Source of the DNA: Stomorhina lunata
Lineage: Eukaryota > Arthropoda > Insecta > Diptera > Rhiniidae
Assembly (NCBI GenBank): GCA_933228675.1
Contig: OW121741.1
Span: forward strand, 53,301,186-53,365,185
Direction: 5' to 3'
Length of the DNA: 64,000 nt
The position numbers were made by a program, and so were the translations under genes. Shown here piece after piece: positions 21,726 to 31,955 of the stretch. How positions within the stretch are numbered: the stretch's first letter is position 1; each line of letters starts with the position of its first letter. The notes below the pieces were generated by a model that worked only from the letters and a program-made list of their open reading frames with translations, was not told the DNA's origin and did not search any database.

Positions 21726-23087
21726 CCTCATCTAGATAATCTTTAACAACCAGTTGCAACGAGTGAGCTGCACACTTTACAGATTGTACTAAAAATATGG
21801 AGAGTTCCTGAAGGCGATCGCTATGGATAGTGTCAGACTCGCTTTGATCCTCATTACCAAATATCCTAACCATTTTTAGTAAATTTCGTCAGTTCAATGC
21901 AGCCTAGCGTTTTTATTACTATTTTTGATTTGTGGTAAAATTGTATGTTTATGCCCATAATGCCTTGTTGCCATGTCGATTTTTAATGAAAGCAGCTTGT
22001 TTTTCAATTTTTCTTTTAGCCATTGTTTTTGGTTTTCATATGCCTCGTTAACTAACTCAGTTATATTTCTGGACGTAACTGCTGGCATACCAAGCCCATC
22101 AAAAAGTTGGCTCGTAATGACCTTAAAAGCATCTGAATCAAGAACTGCAAATGGTAGTTTTTCTGTTGTGACCAGTTCAACACACGCTTTTTTATTTCTT
22201 CGGGTGCCATCGATACCGAAAATCTAACTTTTTTTCTGGTACTTCACATGTATCCTCCTCATTATTCTGCTCTATGATATATTGCTCTTTGTGCTTTTTA
22301 ATTAAATGGCGCTTTAAATTGCTGATGTGGTTACCTTTAAAAACGCTTTTACACAGTCGGCACTCATTCGTATCACCAACTTTTTCAAAAAAAATTCGAA
22401 TAGTAGTATCAGGATTGCGACCCATAGTAAATTAAATACTCTTTGAAAATATAAGTGTGACACTCACGCGACGAAACTTTGTGTAAACTGATTAAGAAAA
22501 TTCACTTGCACTTCTTAGTAATCAAAAATCTGACCTTAATATATACCGTTAAAAAGCAAAAACCACGGTAATCAAAATAAAAACGGTCTCAATAAAAATT
22601 GATACTTACAGTTTGGTATAACAAACGATAAAACAAAACCAGAATTAATCGTAATTGACCATAAACTCTTTTGAATCTTTCTTTTAATTTGAAACATCAT
22701 TGGTGAAAGGGTATTTAATATCCCAATTTTACTTGTTAAATTGTAATTTACATAAAATGAGTTTTATTTTCTGACGGAAAAAATAAAACTCCTTCAATGA
22801 GTTTTATTTTCTGACGGAAAAAATAAAACTCCTCAAATGAGTTTTATTTTTGGCCGGAAAAAATAAAACTCCTAAAATGAGTTTTATTTTTGGCCGGAAA
22901 AATAAAACTCCTAAAATGAGTTTTATTTTTGGCCGGAAAAATAAAACTCCTTTTTTAACAGTTTCATCCGAACTTTTATTTTTAGGTTCAAAAATAACTG
23001 TTTAAGATGGAGTTTTTTCATTTAACTCACAAAATAACTGTTATTTAAGAACTTATTTGATAAAACTTATAACCGTTACGGTCCCTG

Positions 23088-23602
23088 CAAAAATTACGTA
23101 TTTTCACTTCATTCACTTAAGTATTAATAAAATTACCGTTTATGCATAGATCTTCATGAAATAAAGCTTGGCTTATTTGGAATATTCACAGTTTTGCAAT
23201 CACGTAAAAAAAATCGTACGTTTTTGTCATTTTCGATTTTTTACGAATTAAAAAAATGGAAACTTTTAATACAAAAAATCTATTTTTTTATATCTCGATG
23301 CAAATAACTCTGAAACCAATAAGCATTTAAAAGAATTGTATACAGACAATTTAAAGGCAATTTAATTCGCTATTATATGCAGTTTCCCCCAACAAAATCG
23401 GACAGCCCGTTTTGGAGATATGGTAATATCAATGGATCTCCTTTTTTAAAAATGACAAATTTTAGAAAATAATTTTTTAAAAAAAATCGTATCCATAAAA
23501 TTTTAAATTTCGACCATTTTTATAGTCAGGGGACTATAGCAGATAAAAAAAATATAGTGGTGATCCCGGGCAACACAAAAAGTTTCATTTTGTAGAGCAG
23601 TG
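23088..23602. mobile_element. Terminal fragment of the CACTG-ended transposon
   Basis: This is the near-exact reverse complement of 31123-31612, the left terminal region of the transposon at 31123-34771, and ends in CAGTG at 23598-23602. It is cut at 23087 by hAT copy 2. The rest of this copy is not seen on the other side of the hAT pair. Confidence 0.8.
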
Positions 23603-23660
23603 TAATCAATTGCTGTATGAAATGAGCACCTCTGTTCTGAATAAACCTTTGAATTAAACA

Positions 23661-23674
23661 GGTTATGGGCCCAG
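23661..23674 (+). promoter_or_regulatory. Copia primer-binding site (initiator tRNA half)
   Basis: GGTTATGGGCCCAG directly follows the LTR. This is the site by which Drosophila copia is primed from a cleaved initiator Met-tRNA. Confidence 0.85.
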
Positions 23675-23763
23675 AGCTCACTGAAATTTTTGTTTAAAAT
23701 ATAAAATATTTGTGTCAGTCACAATTGAAATTTTTGCGTTTGTCGTGAAAAAGAATTTTAAAG

Positions 23764-24510
23764 ATGAATTCTCTCTACCAAATTGATAAATTACGACACT
23801 TGGTGTGTCCAGATGCAGTGTGTTCTAAGGCATGTAGATTTGTGGAGCGTTACTAACAGGAAGTTGCTAAGACCTGCTGCTGCAGAAGATACCAATAGAT
23901 GGGATCAGCTCAATGAAAAAGCCCTACCAACGATCATGCTTTCAGTGAAACCATCTCAACTTAATTACCTAAAGAATTGCCAAACAGCCGCTGACGCATG
24001 GGATAAATTGGTTGGTGTGTATAAACCAAGTGGGCCGTTAAGAAAAGTAAGTCTTTATAAAAAATAGCTTGTACTTCGCATGTCGTATGCTGCCACCATG
24101 ACGCAGTATATCAATTCGTTTATTGAGATTGCTGAAAAACTTGGAGAAGTTGAAATCTCATTGGGTGATGATTTACTCGTAATAATTTTGCTTTCTAGTT
24201 TACCTAGAAAATTTTGTCATCGCCATGGAGACTAGAGACGTATTGCCGAAATTTGACATTTTAAAAGTGAAACTTCTAGAAGAGTGGGAACGGCGTAACC
24301 AGCAAAATGAAAAAGAAGATACCGGTAGTGTGCAACAGCCTTTTGCACTTAAGTCAAGTCCGTCAGCAATAACTTCAAGTGCTACAAATGTGGAAAGCGG
24401 GGCCATTATGCAAAGAACTGTCGTACAAAGGACCGAAAAAGTCATCAAAAGGATAGAAGCAATCAACAGCAAAGCAACCAATTCCAGAAACAACATTCAT
24501 TTGCTCTATT
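23764..24510 (+). pseudogene. Copia A Gag with zinc knuckle
   Basis: The ATG at 23764 opens MNSLYQ and is then frameshifted into NYDTWCVQMQCVLRHVDLW, the conserved start of copia Gag (NYxxWxxQM). The UBN2-type middle continues with LPTIMLSVKPSQLNYLKNC. A stop at 24065 and a shift follow; a second frame reads MSYAATMTQYINSFIEIAEK, and a third has LPKFDILKVKLLEEWERR. Near 24375-24420, in yet another frame, a single knuckle CYKCGKRGHYAKNC binds RNA in related proteins. At least four frame changes make it non-functional. Confidence 0.75.
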
Positions 24511-24860
24511 AGCAGCGTTTAATAATAATGGTTTTAATAAAAGTTCCTGGTGCATTGACAGCGGAGCAACCGCTCATATTTGCTGTGACCGTCAAAAGTT
24601 TACATCGTTTGTTGAATGTAAAGAAAAAATTATGCTAGCTTCTGATCAGTTTATAGAAGCAGAAGGAAAAAAGGAGATGTTAAAATTAATGTTGGTGAAG
24701 ACAGCTTAATTCTAAAAGACGTCCTCTTTGTTCCAAGCATGATAGGTAACTTCATAGCGGTTTCAAGAGCAACTAAAAACGGTTTTATTGTGATGTTTGA
24801 AAAAGAGCAAGCTGTTATAAAAAACAATAGTGGTAAAGTATTGCTTAAAGCAAATTTTTG
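24500..24860 (+). pseudogene. Copia A aspartic protease
   Basis: The frame entered near 24490 reads FALLAAFNN and SSWCIDSGATAHIC. DSGAT is the copia protease active site (Asp-Ser-Gly). A shift near 24690 leads to DSLILKDVLFVPSMIGNFIA, the C-terminal part of the domain (LxxVLxVP). The two halves are in different frames. Confidence 0.75.
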
Positions 24861-26222
24861 TTCAAATCTGTTTATTTTTATAATCGTTACGGCCATGTTA
24901 ATTTTAAAACCCTGAATGATCTTCGAAGCAACAATTCAGTCAATGGTTTGACGTTTGACAATATTCCAAAGAATGTTTTTTGTACAACATGTATGCATAG
25001 CAAGATATGTAGTCAACCCTTTTCTGCTAATGAAAGCAGATCAAACAATTTGTTGGAGTTGATTCACACAGATGTTTGTGGACCGATGAACACTCAATCT
25101 GTTGGAGGTTCTCGTTATTTTGTACTTTTTATAGATGATAAGTCCAGATGGATTTCTGTATATTTCATTAAACATAAAAACGAAGTGTTCGAAAAATTTA
25201 AAATTTTTAAAAGTTTCGTTGAAAATCAGACTGGTTTCAAGATAAAGGCCATTCGCAGTGATAATGGTACCGAATATGTGAATAAAAATTTTGATGACTT
25301 TCTTCAACAATGCGGCATTCAAAGACAGCTTACTGTACCATATACGCCACAACAAAACGGTGTTGCCGAGAGGGCAAATCGTACAGTAATTGAAATGGCA
25401 AGAAGTATGATGTTACATGCCAAGGTTAATGATTCTCTATGGGCAGAAGCAGTTAATACAGCTGTGTATATACGGAACAGAACCACAACAAAGATTTTGC
25501 AGGACAAAACCCCCTATGAAATGTGGCATTCAAGAAAACTAAACGTCAAGCATCTTCGGGTTTTTGGTTCTCCAGCTGTTGGTTTGGAAAAAACACAACA
25601 TAAGAAGTTCGCTGCAAGAGGCAAAAGTTATATTTTCGTTGGATATTCAGCAACAGCCAAAGCATATAGATTGTATGACAACAATACGAGAAATGTTGTA
25701 GAGAAGAGGGACGTAAAATTTTGCGAAGAAATGTCAGAAAGCAACGAATCATTCAATATATCTGATTTGTTGGCCGAAAATAAAGAAAGAAGAAATTCTG
25801 ATGAAGAAGGAACAGTCAATGTATTCCCTAGTAGCAGTGAAGTGTGTAATGATGATGATGCCAAAGCCGAAGTTCAAGAAGAAAGTGGCGGAGAATTTCA
25901 GACATGCAGTTCCGAAAGTGATGATAAAAATAAAAGAAAAGCTGATGTGCCATCAGCAAGAGGAAGAGGTAGGCCAAAGCTTATTCGATCCGGCACAAAA
26001 GGAAGGCCTAAAAAGGAATATCAAAAACTATGTTTTGTTAGAACGGAAGATGTTCAGATTCCTCAAACAGTAGCAGAGGCTTACGAAAGTGATTTTAGTG
26101 AATACCAAGCCTTATTAGAGAACGATACTTGGACTGCTGTTGAATTACCACCAAATAAAAAAGTTATAGGTAACAAATGGGTATTTAATTTGAAAAGTGA
26201 TGAGCACGGCAAAGGGATGTAG
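24858..26222 (+). pseudogene. Copia A integrase and RT start
   Basis: 454 codons are open in one frame. It starts with the zinc-binding segment (H-x-N, then CTTCMHSK) and the integrase core: HTDVCGPMN with the first Asp, RSDNGTEYVN with the second, and TPQQNGVAERANRTVIEMAR with Glu. KTPYEMWHSRKLNVKHLRVF is the conserved copia integrase tail. An acidic, Lys/Arg-rich linker ends in GRGRPKLIRSGTKGRPKK. The RT begins with WTAVELPPNKKVIGNKWVF, then stops at 26220. A segment equivalent to ERYKARLVAK is deleted there. The best preserved part of this copy. Confidence 0.85.
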
Positions 26223-27025
26223 TCAAGAATATGGTGTAAATTTTGATGAAACATTTTCCCTAGTCATTCGATATACTACCATAAGAATGGTTCTAGCATT
26301 AGCAGCAGAACATAGTGTATATTTACATCATGTTGATGTTTCTACTGCTAATCTCAATAGTAAATTAGACGAAGAAGTATTCATGAAACCACCAGATGGA
26401 TTAGAAGATACCATTGAGCCGAACAAGGTTCTAAAACTGAAGCGTGCTATTTATGGACTTAAGCAGTCAAGACGTGCATGGAATGGTACTCTAGATGCAG
26501 CTATTCGAGACATTGGTTTTATACCCAGTAAACACGAGCCTTGTCTATATCAAGCGAATGACGGCAACGAAATCTAAACCAATGAATAATCTGATAGCGA
26601 TATATGTTGATGATATCATGATAGCCTGCAGTAATAAGAAAAAATTGGAGTTAATAAAGCGCAAAATAGAAAAGTTTAAGATCGTTGATGGTGGTGAGGT
26701 GAAACATTTTTTGGGGATGAAAATAGAAAGAAAAAATGAAATTGGACCAATTGCTGTGGGTCATAAACAATATATCAAGAATCTTTTACAACGGTTTGAT
26801 ATGGAAAACTGCAGAACTGTAGCAACACCGCTTGATCCTGGATTGCAACTACATTGCAGTTCTTCAGACTGTCAAAAGGTTGAACCAAAAGATTACCAGT
26901 CATTAATTGGCGCACTAATGTATTTAGAGATTTCAACACGACCAGACATTATGCATTCTGTTGGAAAATTGGCACAGAGAAATAAGGACCCACATGTTGA
27001 ACACTTAAAGGCTGCCGAACATATT
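26197..27025 (+). pseudogene. Copia A reverse transcriptase
   Basis: 26197-26577 encodes GVNFDETFSLVIRYTTIRM, VDVSTANLNSKLDEEVFMKP (normally DVxTAFLNG) and RAIYGLKQSRRAWNGTLDA. A frameshift near 26575 moves to the frame with the catalytic IAIYVDDIMIAC, then VKHFLGMKIERK and YQSLIGALMYLEISTRPDI. It ends at PHVEHLKAAEHI where RNase H should start. Catalytic Asp-Asp is retained in YVDD. Confidence 0.85.
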
Positions 27026-27028
27026 TAA

Positions 27029-27290
27029 ACAAACAACGAAATTACAACAAGACAAAGTTCAAGGGAAAATGTTTTTTGTGTGGTAAAGCCGGTCACTACG
27101 CAAATAAATGTGACATGAACAAACAAAACCATCAGCAACAACAACAACAAGAATCGCTTTCTATTTTAGCAGTAGCAGATACGTTACAACAAAACAAATG
27201 GTATGTTGACAGTGGCGCAACCGCGCATATGTGCAATGATAGCAACATGTTTGAGGACTTTTGGTTGTTTGGCCGTGGCACTTAAGAAAC
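27029..27290 (+). pseudogene. Copia B zinc knuckle and protease start
   Basis: The frame has CFLCGKAGHYANKC (a CCHC knuckle), a poly-Gln run and then KWYVDSGATAHMCNDSNMF, the copia protease active site with DSGAT. It stops at 27283, joined to sequence from the end of the integrase; most of the protease and the integrase core are deleted. Confidence 0.8.
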
Positions 27291-28231
27291 CTTACAGATC
27301 TAAGTTTGAAGCCCGTGGTGATGAGTATTTGATGGTTGGTTACTCATTGGTTTAGATACTCATTGGTTTAGATAGATTGTATGACATGAAGTCACACAGT
27401 ATTGTTGAACGTCGTGATGTCGTTTTTGATGAAACGAAATTCCCAAGAAATATTGAAGACGTTGAGGAAGTCAACCCTAATGATGTTTTAATCTATGGTT
27501 TTGAAAAAGCAACTGAACGAAAACCCAGTGATGTTTACGAAGCCCAACAAAATGAAAGCGTTGAGGATTCCGATGGCAATGGTGATATTGCAGATAGCTA
27601 TGATACAGCTGATGAAGATTCGGAAGATGACTTTTTCGGATTAAGACCTGGTCCTGGTAGACCTCAAATAGTAAGAACCGGTGAACCTGGTAGACCTCGT
27701 AAGGTGCAAAATTTGGTCGTTGCATGTAATGATTTTATACCACAAAATTTTGAAGAAGCAGTCTCGTGTGAAGAAAGTAATCAATGGAAGACGGCTATGA
27801 GAGCTGAACTAAAAGCCTTGGAGAAAAACAACACATGGTGTCTGGTTGATTTTCCGGATGGTCGTAGTGCTATTGACAGCAAGTAGGTATTCGCAATTAA
27901 ACGTAATGGTAAGGGTGAAATAGAGCGATATAAAGCGCGTCTCGTGGCTAAAGACTGTAGCCAAAAGTTTGGAGTTAACTATAAAGACACGTTTTCACCT
28001 GTGGTGCGAAACGCTACAATTCGAATGCTGTTGGAGCTGGCTGTAGAGAGAAAAATGCATTTGCATCAAGTCGATGTAGGTACTGCATATTTGAACAGTG
28101 ATCTCAATGATGAGATATACATGCAGCAACCGGAAGGTTTTATAAATAGAATTGATCCAAATAAAGTCCTTAAATTGAAGAAATTCCTATAGGGTTTGAA
28201 ACAGGCGGGAAGAAACTGGAACGAGAGGCTA
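27291..28231 (+). pseudogene. Copia B integrase tail and RT N-terminal half
   Basis: After the deletion the sequence encodes KFEARGDEYLMVGYS and, with a small repeat of TACTCATTGGTTTAGATA (27342-27373), LYDMKSHSIVERRDVVFDE. The acidic linker and GRPQIVRTGEPGRPRKV lead to RT: FEEAVSCEESNQWKTAMRAE, NNTWCLVDFPDG, then a stop (TAG at 27883-27885) replacing the usual Trp of KWVF. RT continues with ERYKARLVAKDCSQKFGVNY, VDVGTAYLNSDLNDEIYM and PNKVLKLKKFL-stop-GLKQAGRNWNERL. The frame is broken by two stops and interrupted at 28231. Confidence 0.85.
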
Positions 28232-29457
28232 CCCAGTTACGAATTTTCCGAGCAGTGAGAATTGTAAGCTAAAGAGTGACATAGAGTTTGCTTTAACTTA
28301 CTTCCCATTGTACAATGTACAATACGTATGTACAACAGTAAGAGAAAAAGTAAGTTGAATGTGGTATAGAATTGAGTGTAATACACTTTCTCATTGTACA
28401 AAGTATCCTACGAGTAAACGCTGTTGCTTACTTTTCAATATACAAAGTGTGTGATGGTGTGCTCCCAATTGAAAAAAAGAAGAAGAAACAGAAAAACTTC
28501 ATAAGTGTTTGTCGGTTTGAGGTAAAAATACGCGTTGTTTTATAAAATTATTTTTTTTTTTTGTATTTACTATTTAAAAAAAGTTATTAAAATGATAAAA
28601 GGATTTAGTAAACGTCATTTACGGCGTTTAGCAGCTCAAGAAAGGAAAAAAATGTGTTCCTCTACTGAATTTATTGATAGGGAAGTGGAGGAAACTGATC
28701 AAAATATAAAAGAATTAAATATTGGAGCAGCATCGCCAATGGCCAATTTTGAAGTTGCAGACATTGAAATGCCTTCAGTAAGTGAAACTTCAAAGCCTAC
28801 ATTGAAGGAAGTATTGGCCGATTGGTACCTAGAGTTTCGACCTTCAACAAGTGCTACACGGGCTCTATTAAAAAGATTGCATGAGCAAAATCTAGATGTT
28901 CCATTATGTGAAAGCACGCTAGTGACAACTAAGACAGAACTTAACACAAGAACGGTTGCTCCAGGCACCTACATACACATTGGAATTAAAAAATTTATAG
29001 ATGACAACAGCCTACTTTTTAAAGATTACAAGGAGTTGGTGCTTAATGTCGGCATTGATGGTCTTCCACTTTTTAAGAGTTCTTCAGTGTCACTATGGCC
29101 CATTTTGGGTCATTTTTCGAACGTCGAAAAGTCGTCGGTTTTTTTAATAGGGTCATACGTTGGAGATCATAAACCAAATAGTATCGATGTACAGGTACTT
29201 TATATTAATTACAGAGGCGTATACTAAGTATATGGGAAAATACTTCATTTTGATTACAAAACCATAAAACAAAGTACACTGAATTGTATGAAGAACGGAT
29301 ACTTTCTCATATACTTTGTGGGTTGGTGGAAATCAATGAAAAGGCGGCCATGTTATTCTAAAAGTAAGCCTAAAACGTATATAGAGTTCCGAGTACTCTG
29401 TTTAGACAAAGTATGCCACACGTATTTAAGTATGTGTAACACACGTTCGTTACTGGG
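28232..29457. mobile_element. 1.2-kb DNA transposon with CCCAGT ends, TA target
   Basis: Ends read CCCAGTTACGAATTTT and, inverted, CCCAGTAACGAACGTG: 11 of the first 12 bases agree. TA lies on both sides (28230-28231, 29458-29459), and removing the element with one TA restores the copia codons NERLDS. It carries a single open reading frame on the plus strand. The A+T-rich subterminal parts contain several copies of ACTTACTTTT- and TGTACAA-like words. Superfamily is not assigned. Confidence 0.8.
28592..29227 (+). CDS. Transposase-like N-terminal exon (DGLPLFKSSS family)
   Basis: The ATG at 28592 (MIKGFSKRHLRRLAAQERKK) is chosen because upstream codons of the open frame are T-rich leader and lack an ATG. 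A basic N-terminus is followed by LADWYLEFRPSTSATRALL and VAPGTYIHIGIKKFIDDN. The end has GIDGLPLFKSSSVSLWPILG, which I recognise from uncharacterised transposase-like proteins scattered through insect and cnidarian genomes. It ends at HKPNSIDVQ, where CAG|GTACTT looks like a splice donor (29191-29192), and the last 11 codons may be intron. Full-length relatives continue well beyond this point, so the element holds only a first exon. Function is inferred from context. Confidence 0.6.
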   Translation: MIKGFSKRHLRRLAAQERKKMCSSTEFIDREVEETDQNIKELNIGAASPMANFEVADIEMPSVSETSKPTLKEVLADWYLEFRPSTSATRALLKRLHEQNLDVPLCESTLVTTKTELNTRTVAPGTYIHIGIKKFIDDNSLLFKDYKELVLNVGIDGLPLFKSSSVSLWPILGHFSNVEKSSVFLIGSYVGDHKPNSIDVQVLYINYRGVY

Positions 29458-30226
29458 TAGATAGTGTTTTACAAGAAATGGGTTTTACATCTTGTGAAAA
29501 TGAACCTTGTTTATACAAATCTACGATTGAAGGAGAAATGATGTTAGTAGCCGTGTATGTCGATGACATCATAATCGCATCCAAGAACAAGGAGGAGATT
29601 TTGAAGTTCAAATCGAATCTAGCAAATGTTTTCCAAGTAACTGACAAGGGTGTTCTGAGTAATTTCCTAGGGATGAACATCAAACGTGATGGTGAGGCTG
29701 GTACTATCAAGTTGTGTCAAGGACAATATGTTAAAGAGATTTTAACGCAATATGGGATGGAGGATTGTAAATCCGTATCTACCCCTCACGATACAGGATT
29801 GCAAACACATTGTACTAATGATTGTGAACGAGTTAGTAAGGAAGAATATCAGTCTATAATTGGTGCTTTAACTTATTTGGCGATAATATCCAGACCTGAT
29901 ATACAACATTCAGTATCGAAGCTAGGACAACACAAGCAAGATCCACATGTAGAGCATATGAATTCTGTGAAGCATATATTGAGATATCTTAAAGGAACTA
30001 TGGACGTTGGCCTTGTTTATGAATCTGGTGATGCGTGCATTAAAGGATACACTGATGCTGATTGGGGAAGCAGTGTCTTAGATCGTAAGTCATATACGGG
30101 ATAGATTTTTTATCTTGGAAGTTCCGAAATCTCTTGGGAATCCCGTAAGCAACCAACGGTAGCCCTTAGTTCAACCGAAGCAGAATATATGGCTATGTCC
30201 AGCGCTTGTAAGGAAGCCGTATACCT
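29458..30226 (+). pseudogene. Copia B RT C-terminal half and RNase H start
   Basis: Read from the restored junction it has SVLQEMGFTSCENEPCLYK, the catalytic VAVYVDDIIIASKNKEE, LSNFLGMNIKRDGEAGTIKL and YQSIIGALTYLAIISRPDI, followed by HILRYLKGTMDVGLVYESG. RNase H begins with YTDADWGSSVLDRKSYTG (first catalytic Asp), a stop in place of Trp or similar at 30102, then SWESRKQPTVALSSTEAEYM with the Glu. It breaks at EAVY (30226) where the gypsy inserted. Confidence 0.85.
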
Positions 30227-30543
30227 TGTAGCGTAAACACAACTTTTGTAGCATAGTGTCATGCAGTCAGATAAAAGAATATCAAATGACCGACGCATTT
30301 TATAAACGTTTATGCTGATCATATCACTTTTAAAATAAGCCAACAATAATTATGTGTAATTGAATGCATAACTGTTTACTAATTATAAATTGTCAATTCA
30401 GCTAAAATTTAGTATATAAGAAAGAACAATTGTAAAGAACACACAGACTAATTTCTGGCTTCAACTTAGCTCCCAGATTGAGCTAAAGAAATTATTCGTA
30501 AATAAATTTTATACAACAAATTAAAATAAAGTCTTTTACTATA
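30227..30543 (+). repeat. 5' LTR of 412-like gypsy
   Basis: It starts TGTAGCGTAAACACAACTTT and ends CTTTTACTATA just before the primer site. It matches the split 3' LTR except that it has the extra word GTAGCATAGT near position 20 and a few substitutions. Confidence 0.85.
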
Positions 30544-30558
30544 TGGCGATCCTGCCAG
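30544..30558 (+). promoter_or_regulatory. Primer-binding site, Arg-tRNA
   Basis: TGGCGATCCTGCCAG is complementary to the 3' end of an insect Arg-tRNA (GGCAGGATCG plus CCA). It abuts the LTR. Confidence 0.8.
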
Positions 30559-31122
30559 GCTCCTAGTTGAGCATAGTAAAAAAAAAAATATATATATATA
30601 TAAAAGGATATATATGTATATAATAAAAGTACATATTAATGTCCTGGTGGATCAGCCACAACGATTCACCAGCTGCGTTGTAGAAACTGTTTGGCCTAAA
30701 GACAGAAGATTTAAATGACGGATGGGCCAAAACCAATATCAATCTAATCTAACAACGAACAGGAAAGTCTTCATAATTTGTCCTAAATTTATTACTATGG
30801 AGCATCTCGTTATGCACCAGTAGGCCAGAAAGCGTTAATCGCTCTTGGCAAATTGAAAAAAAAAACATTAACTATAAATATAAGAATAAAAATATAAATA
30901 TGAATATTTAAAACTATATAAATTACTCATGATTAAACAATTAAAACAAAAAATAATAATAATTTTGTACCTTAAAATTTGGTATATTTAGCATAATTTA
31001 AAATACAGTAAAGAAAATGGGGAAACAACAATCAAAAATAAATAACCCCAATGCAAATGTTATTAATGAGGTAGAAATAACAGAAACTTCAAATAGCTTA
31101 ATTGAATATTGTTTGATAATAA
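30559..31122 (+). other. Gypsy leader, no gene
   Basis: AT-rich leader containing an A-run and TA tract at 30578-30625. No frame of interest. It is cut at 31122 by the CACTG-ended transposon and continues at 37111. Confidence 0.6.
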
Positions 31123-31955
31123 CACTGCTCTACAAAATGAAACTTTTTGTGTTGTCCGGGATCACCACTATATTTTTTTTATCTGCTATAGTCCCCTGAC
31201 TATAAAAATGGTCGAAATTTAAAATTTTATGGATACGATTTTTTTTAAAAAAATTTTTTCTAAAATTTGTCATTTTTAAAAAAGGAGATCCATTGTCCGA
31301 TTTTGTTGGGGGAAACTGCATATAATAGCGAATTAAATTGCCTTTAAATTGTCTGTATACAATTCTTTTAAATGCTTATTGGTTTCAGAGTTATTTGCAT
31401 CGAGATATAAAAAAATAGATTTTTTGTATTAAAAGTTTCCATTTTTTTTAATTCGTAAAAAATCGAAAATGACAAAAACGTACGATTTTTTTTACGTGAT
31501 TGCAAAACTGTGAATATTCCAAATAAGCCAAGCTTTATTTCATGAAGATCTATGCATAAACGGTAATTTTATTAATACTTAAGTGAATGAAGTGAAAATA
31601 CGTAATTTTTGTACAAGTAAGCCGTATGAAGCCTATTGTTAAAAAAAGAAGTAGAGGCCACAATTTTGAAGCCAATTTCATAAAATTTGGCACAGGTTAT
31701 TTTTTGCTACAAGAGCAAAGCCTGTTTTAATAGTATAAAATCGTCCATACTTGTGGGCTACCTTCCATAGAACCTTCTTCCCGGAATATAGATTTATGTT
31801 CCTCAAATCAAAAAATTTCCTTCTATCTACATAGAAATAAACCTTATCTCCTATCGGAAATTTTTTAAATGTAAATAGTGAAGTTTTATATTTTTGTTTA
31901 TTTAGCTACGCTACCTTTATTAAAGAAATGGTGTAAAATTTAGTAGTTAAAGTAT

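Larger units (their letters stand above)
17167..22425 (-). pseudogene. hAT transposase copy 2, broken and interrupted
   Basis: BED finger and N-terminus lie at 22425-21894, the HSLQLVVKDYLDE part at about 21850-21726, then the LTR insert, then the C-terminal part at 18263-17167 with PTFLAALYLDPRLN and VPATQVSVERAFSALKL. The lesions match copy 1: the early stop after RYRWHPKK, the missing core and the frameshift before the dimerisation segment. The A-run at that frameshift is 10 long here and 7 in copy 1, so length differs by one codon. Shared lesions mean both copies derive from one defective parent or from a local inverted duplication. Confidence 0.8.
16656..23087 (-). mobile_element. hAT DNA transposon, copy 2 (inverted), split by an LTR element
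   Basis: This is the reverse complement of copy 1 with only scattered differences, sharing its internal deletion, frameshifts and hairpin arrays (about 16860-17090 and 22760-22960). It is interrupted at the codons for DEVNRDF by the gag-only LTR element at 18268-21725. Without that insert it is about 2970 bp. The left flank AAAAAATA is the reverse complement of copy 1's left flank; the right flank is CAAAAATT. Confidence 0.85.
23603..27025 (+). mobile_element. Copia element A, decayed, 3'-truncated
   Basis: A remnant of the 5' LTR (23603-23660, ending TTAAACA) is followed by the copia-type primer site and gag-protease-integrase-RT in copia order. The LTR is truncated by the CACTG-ended transposon fragment. 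The 3' part stops inside the RT/RNase H linker, where copia B begins. Several frameshifts are present. Confidence 0.85.
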
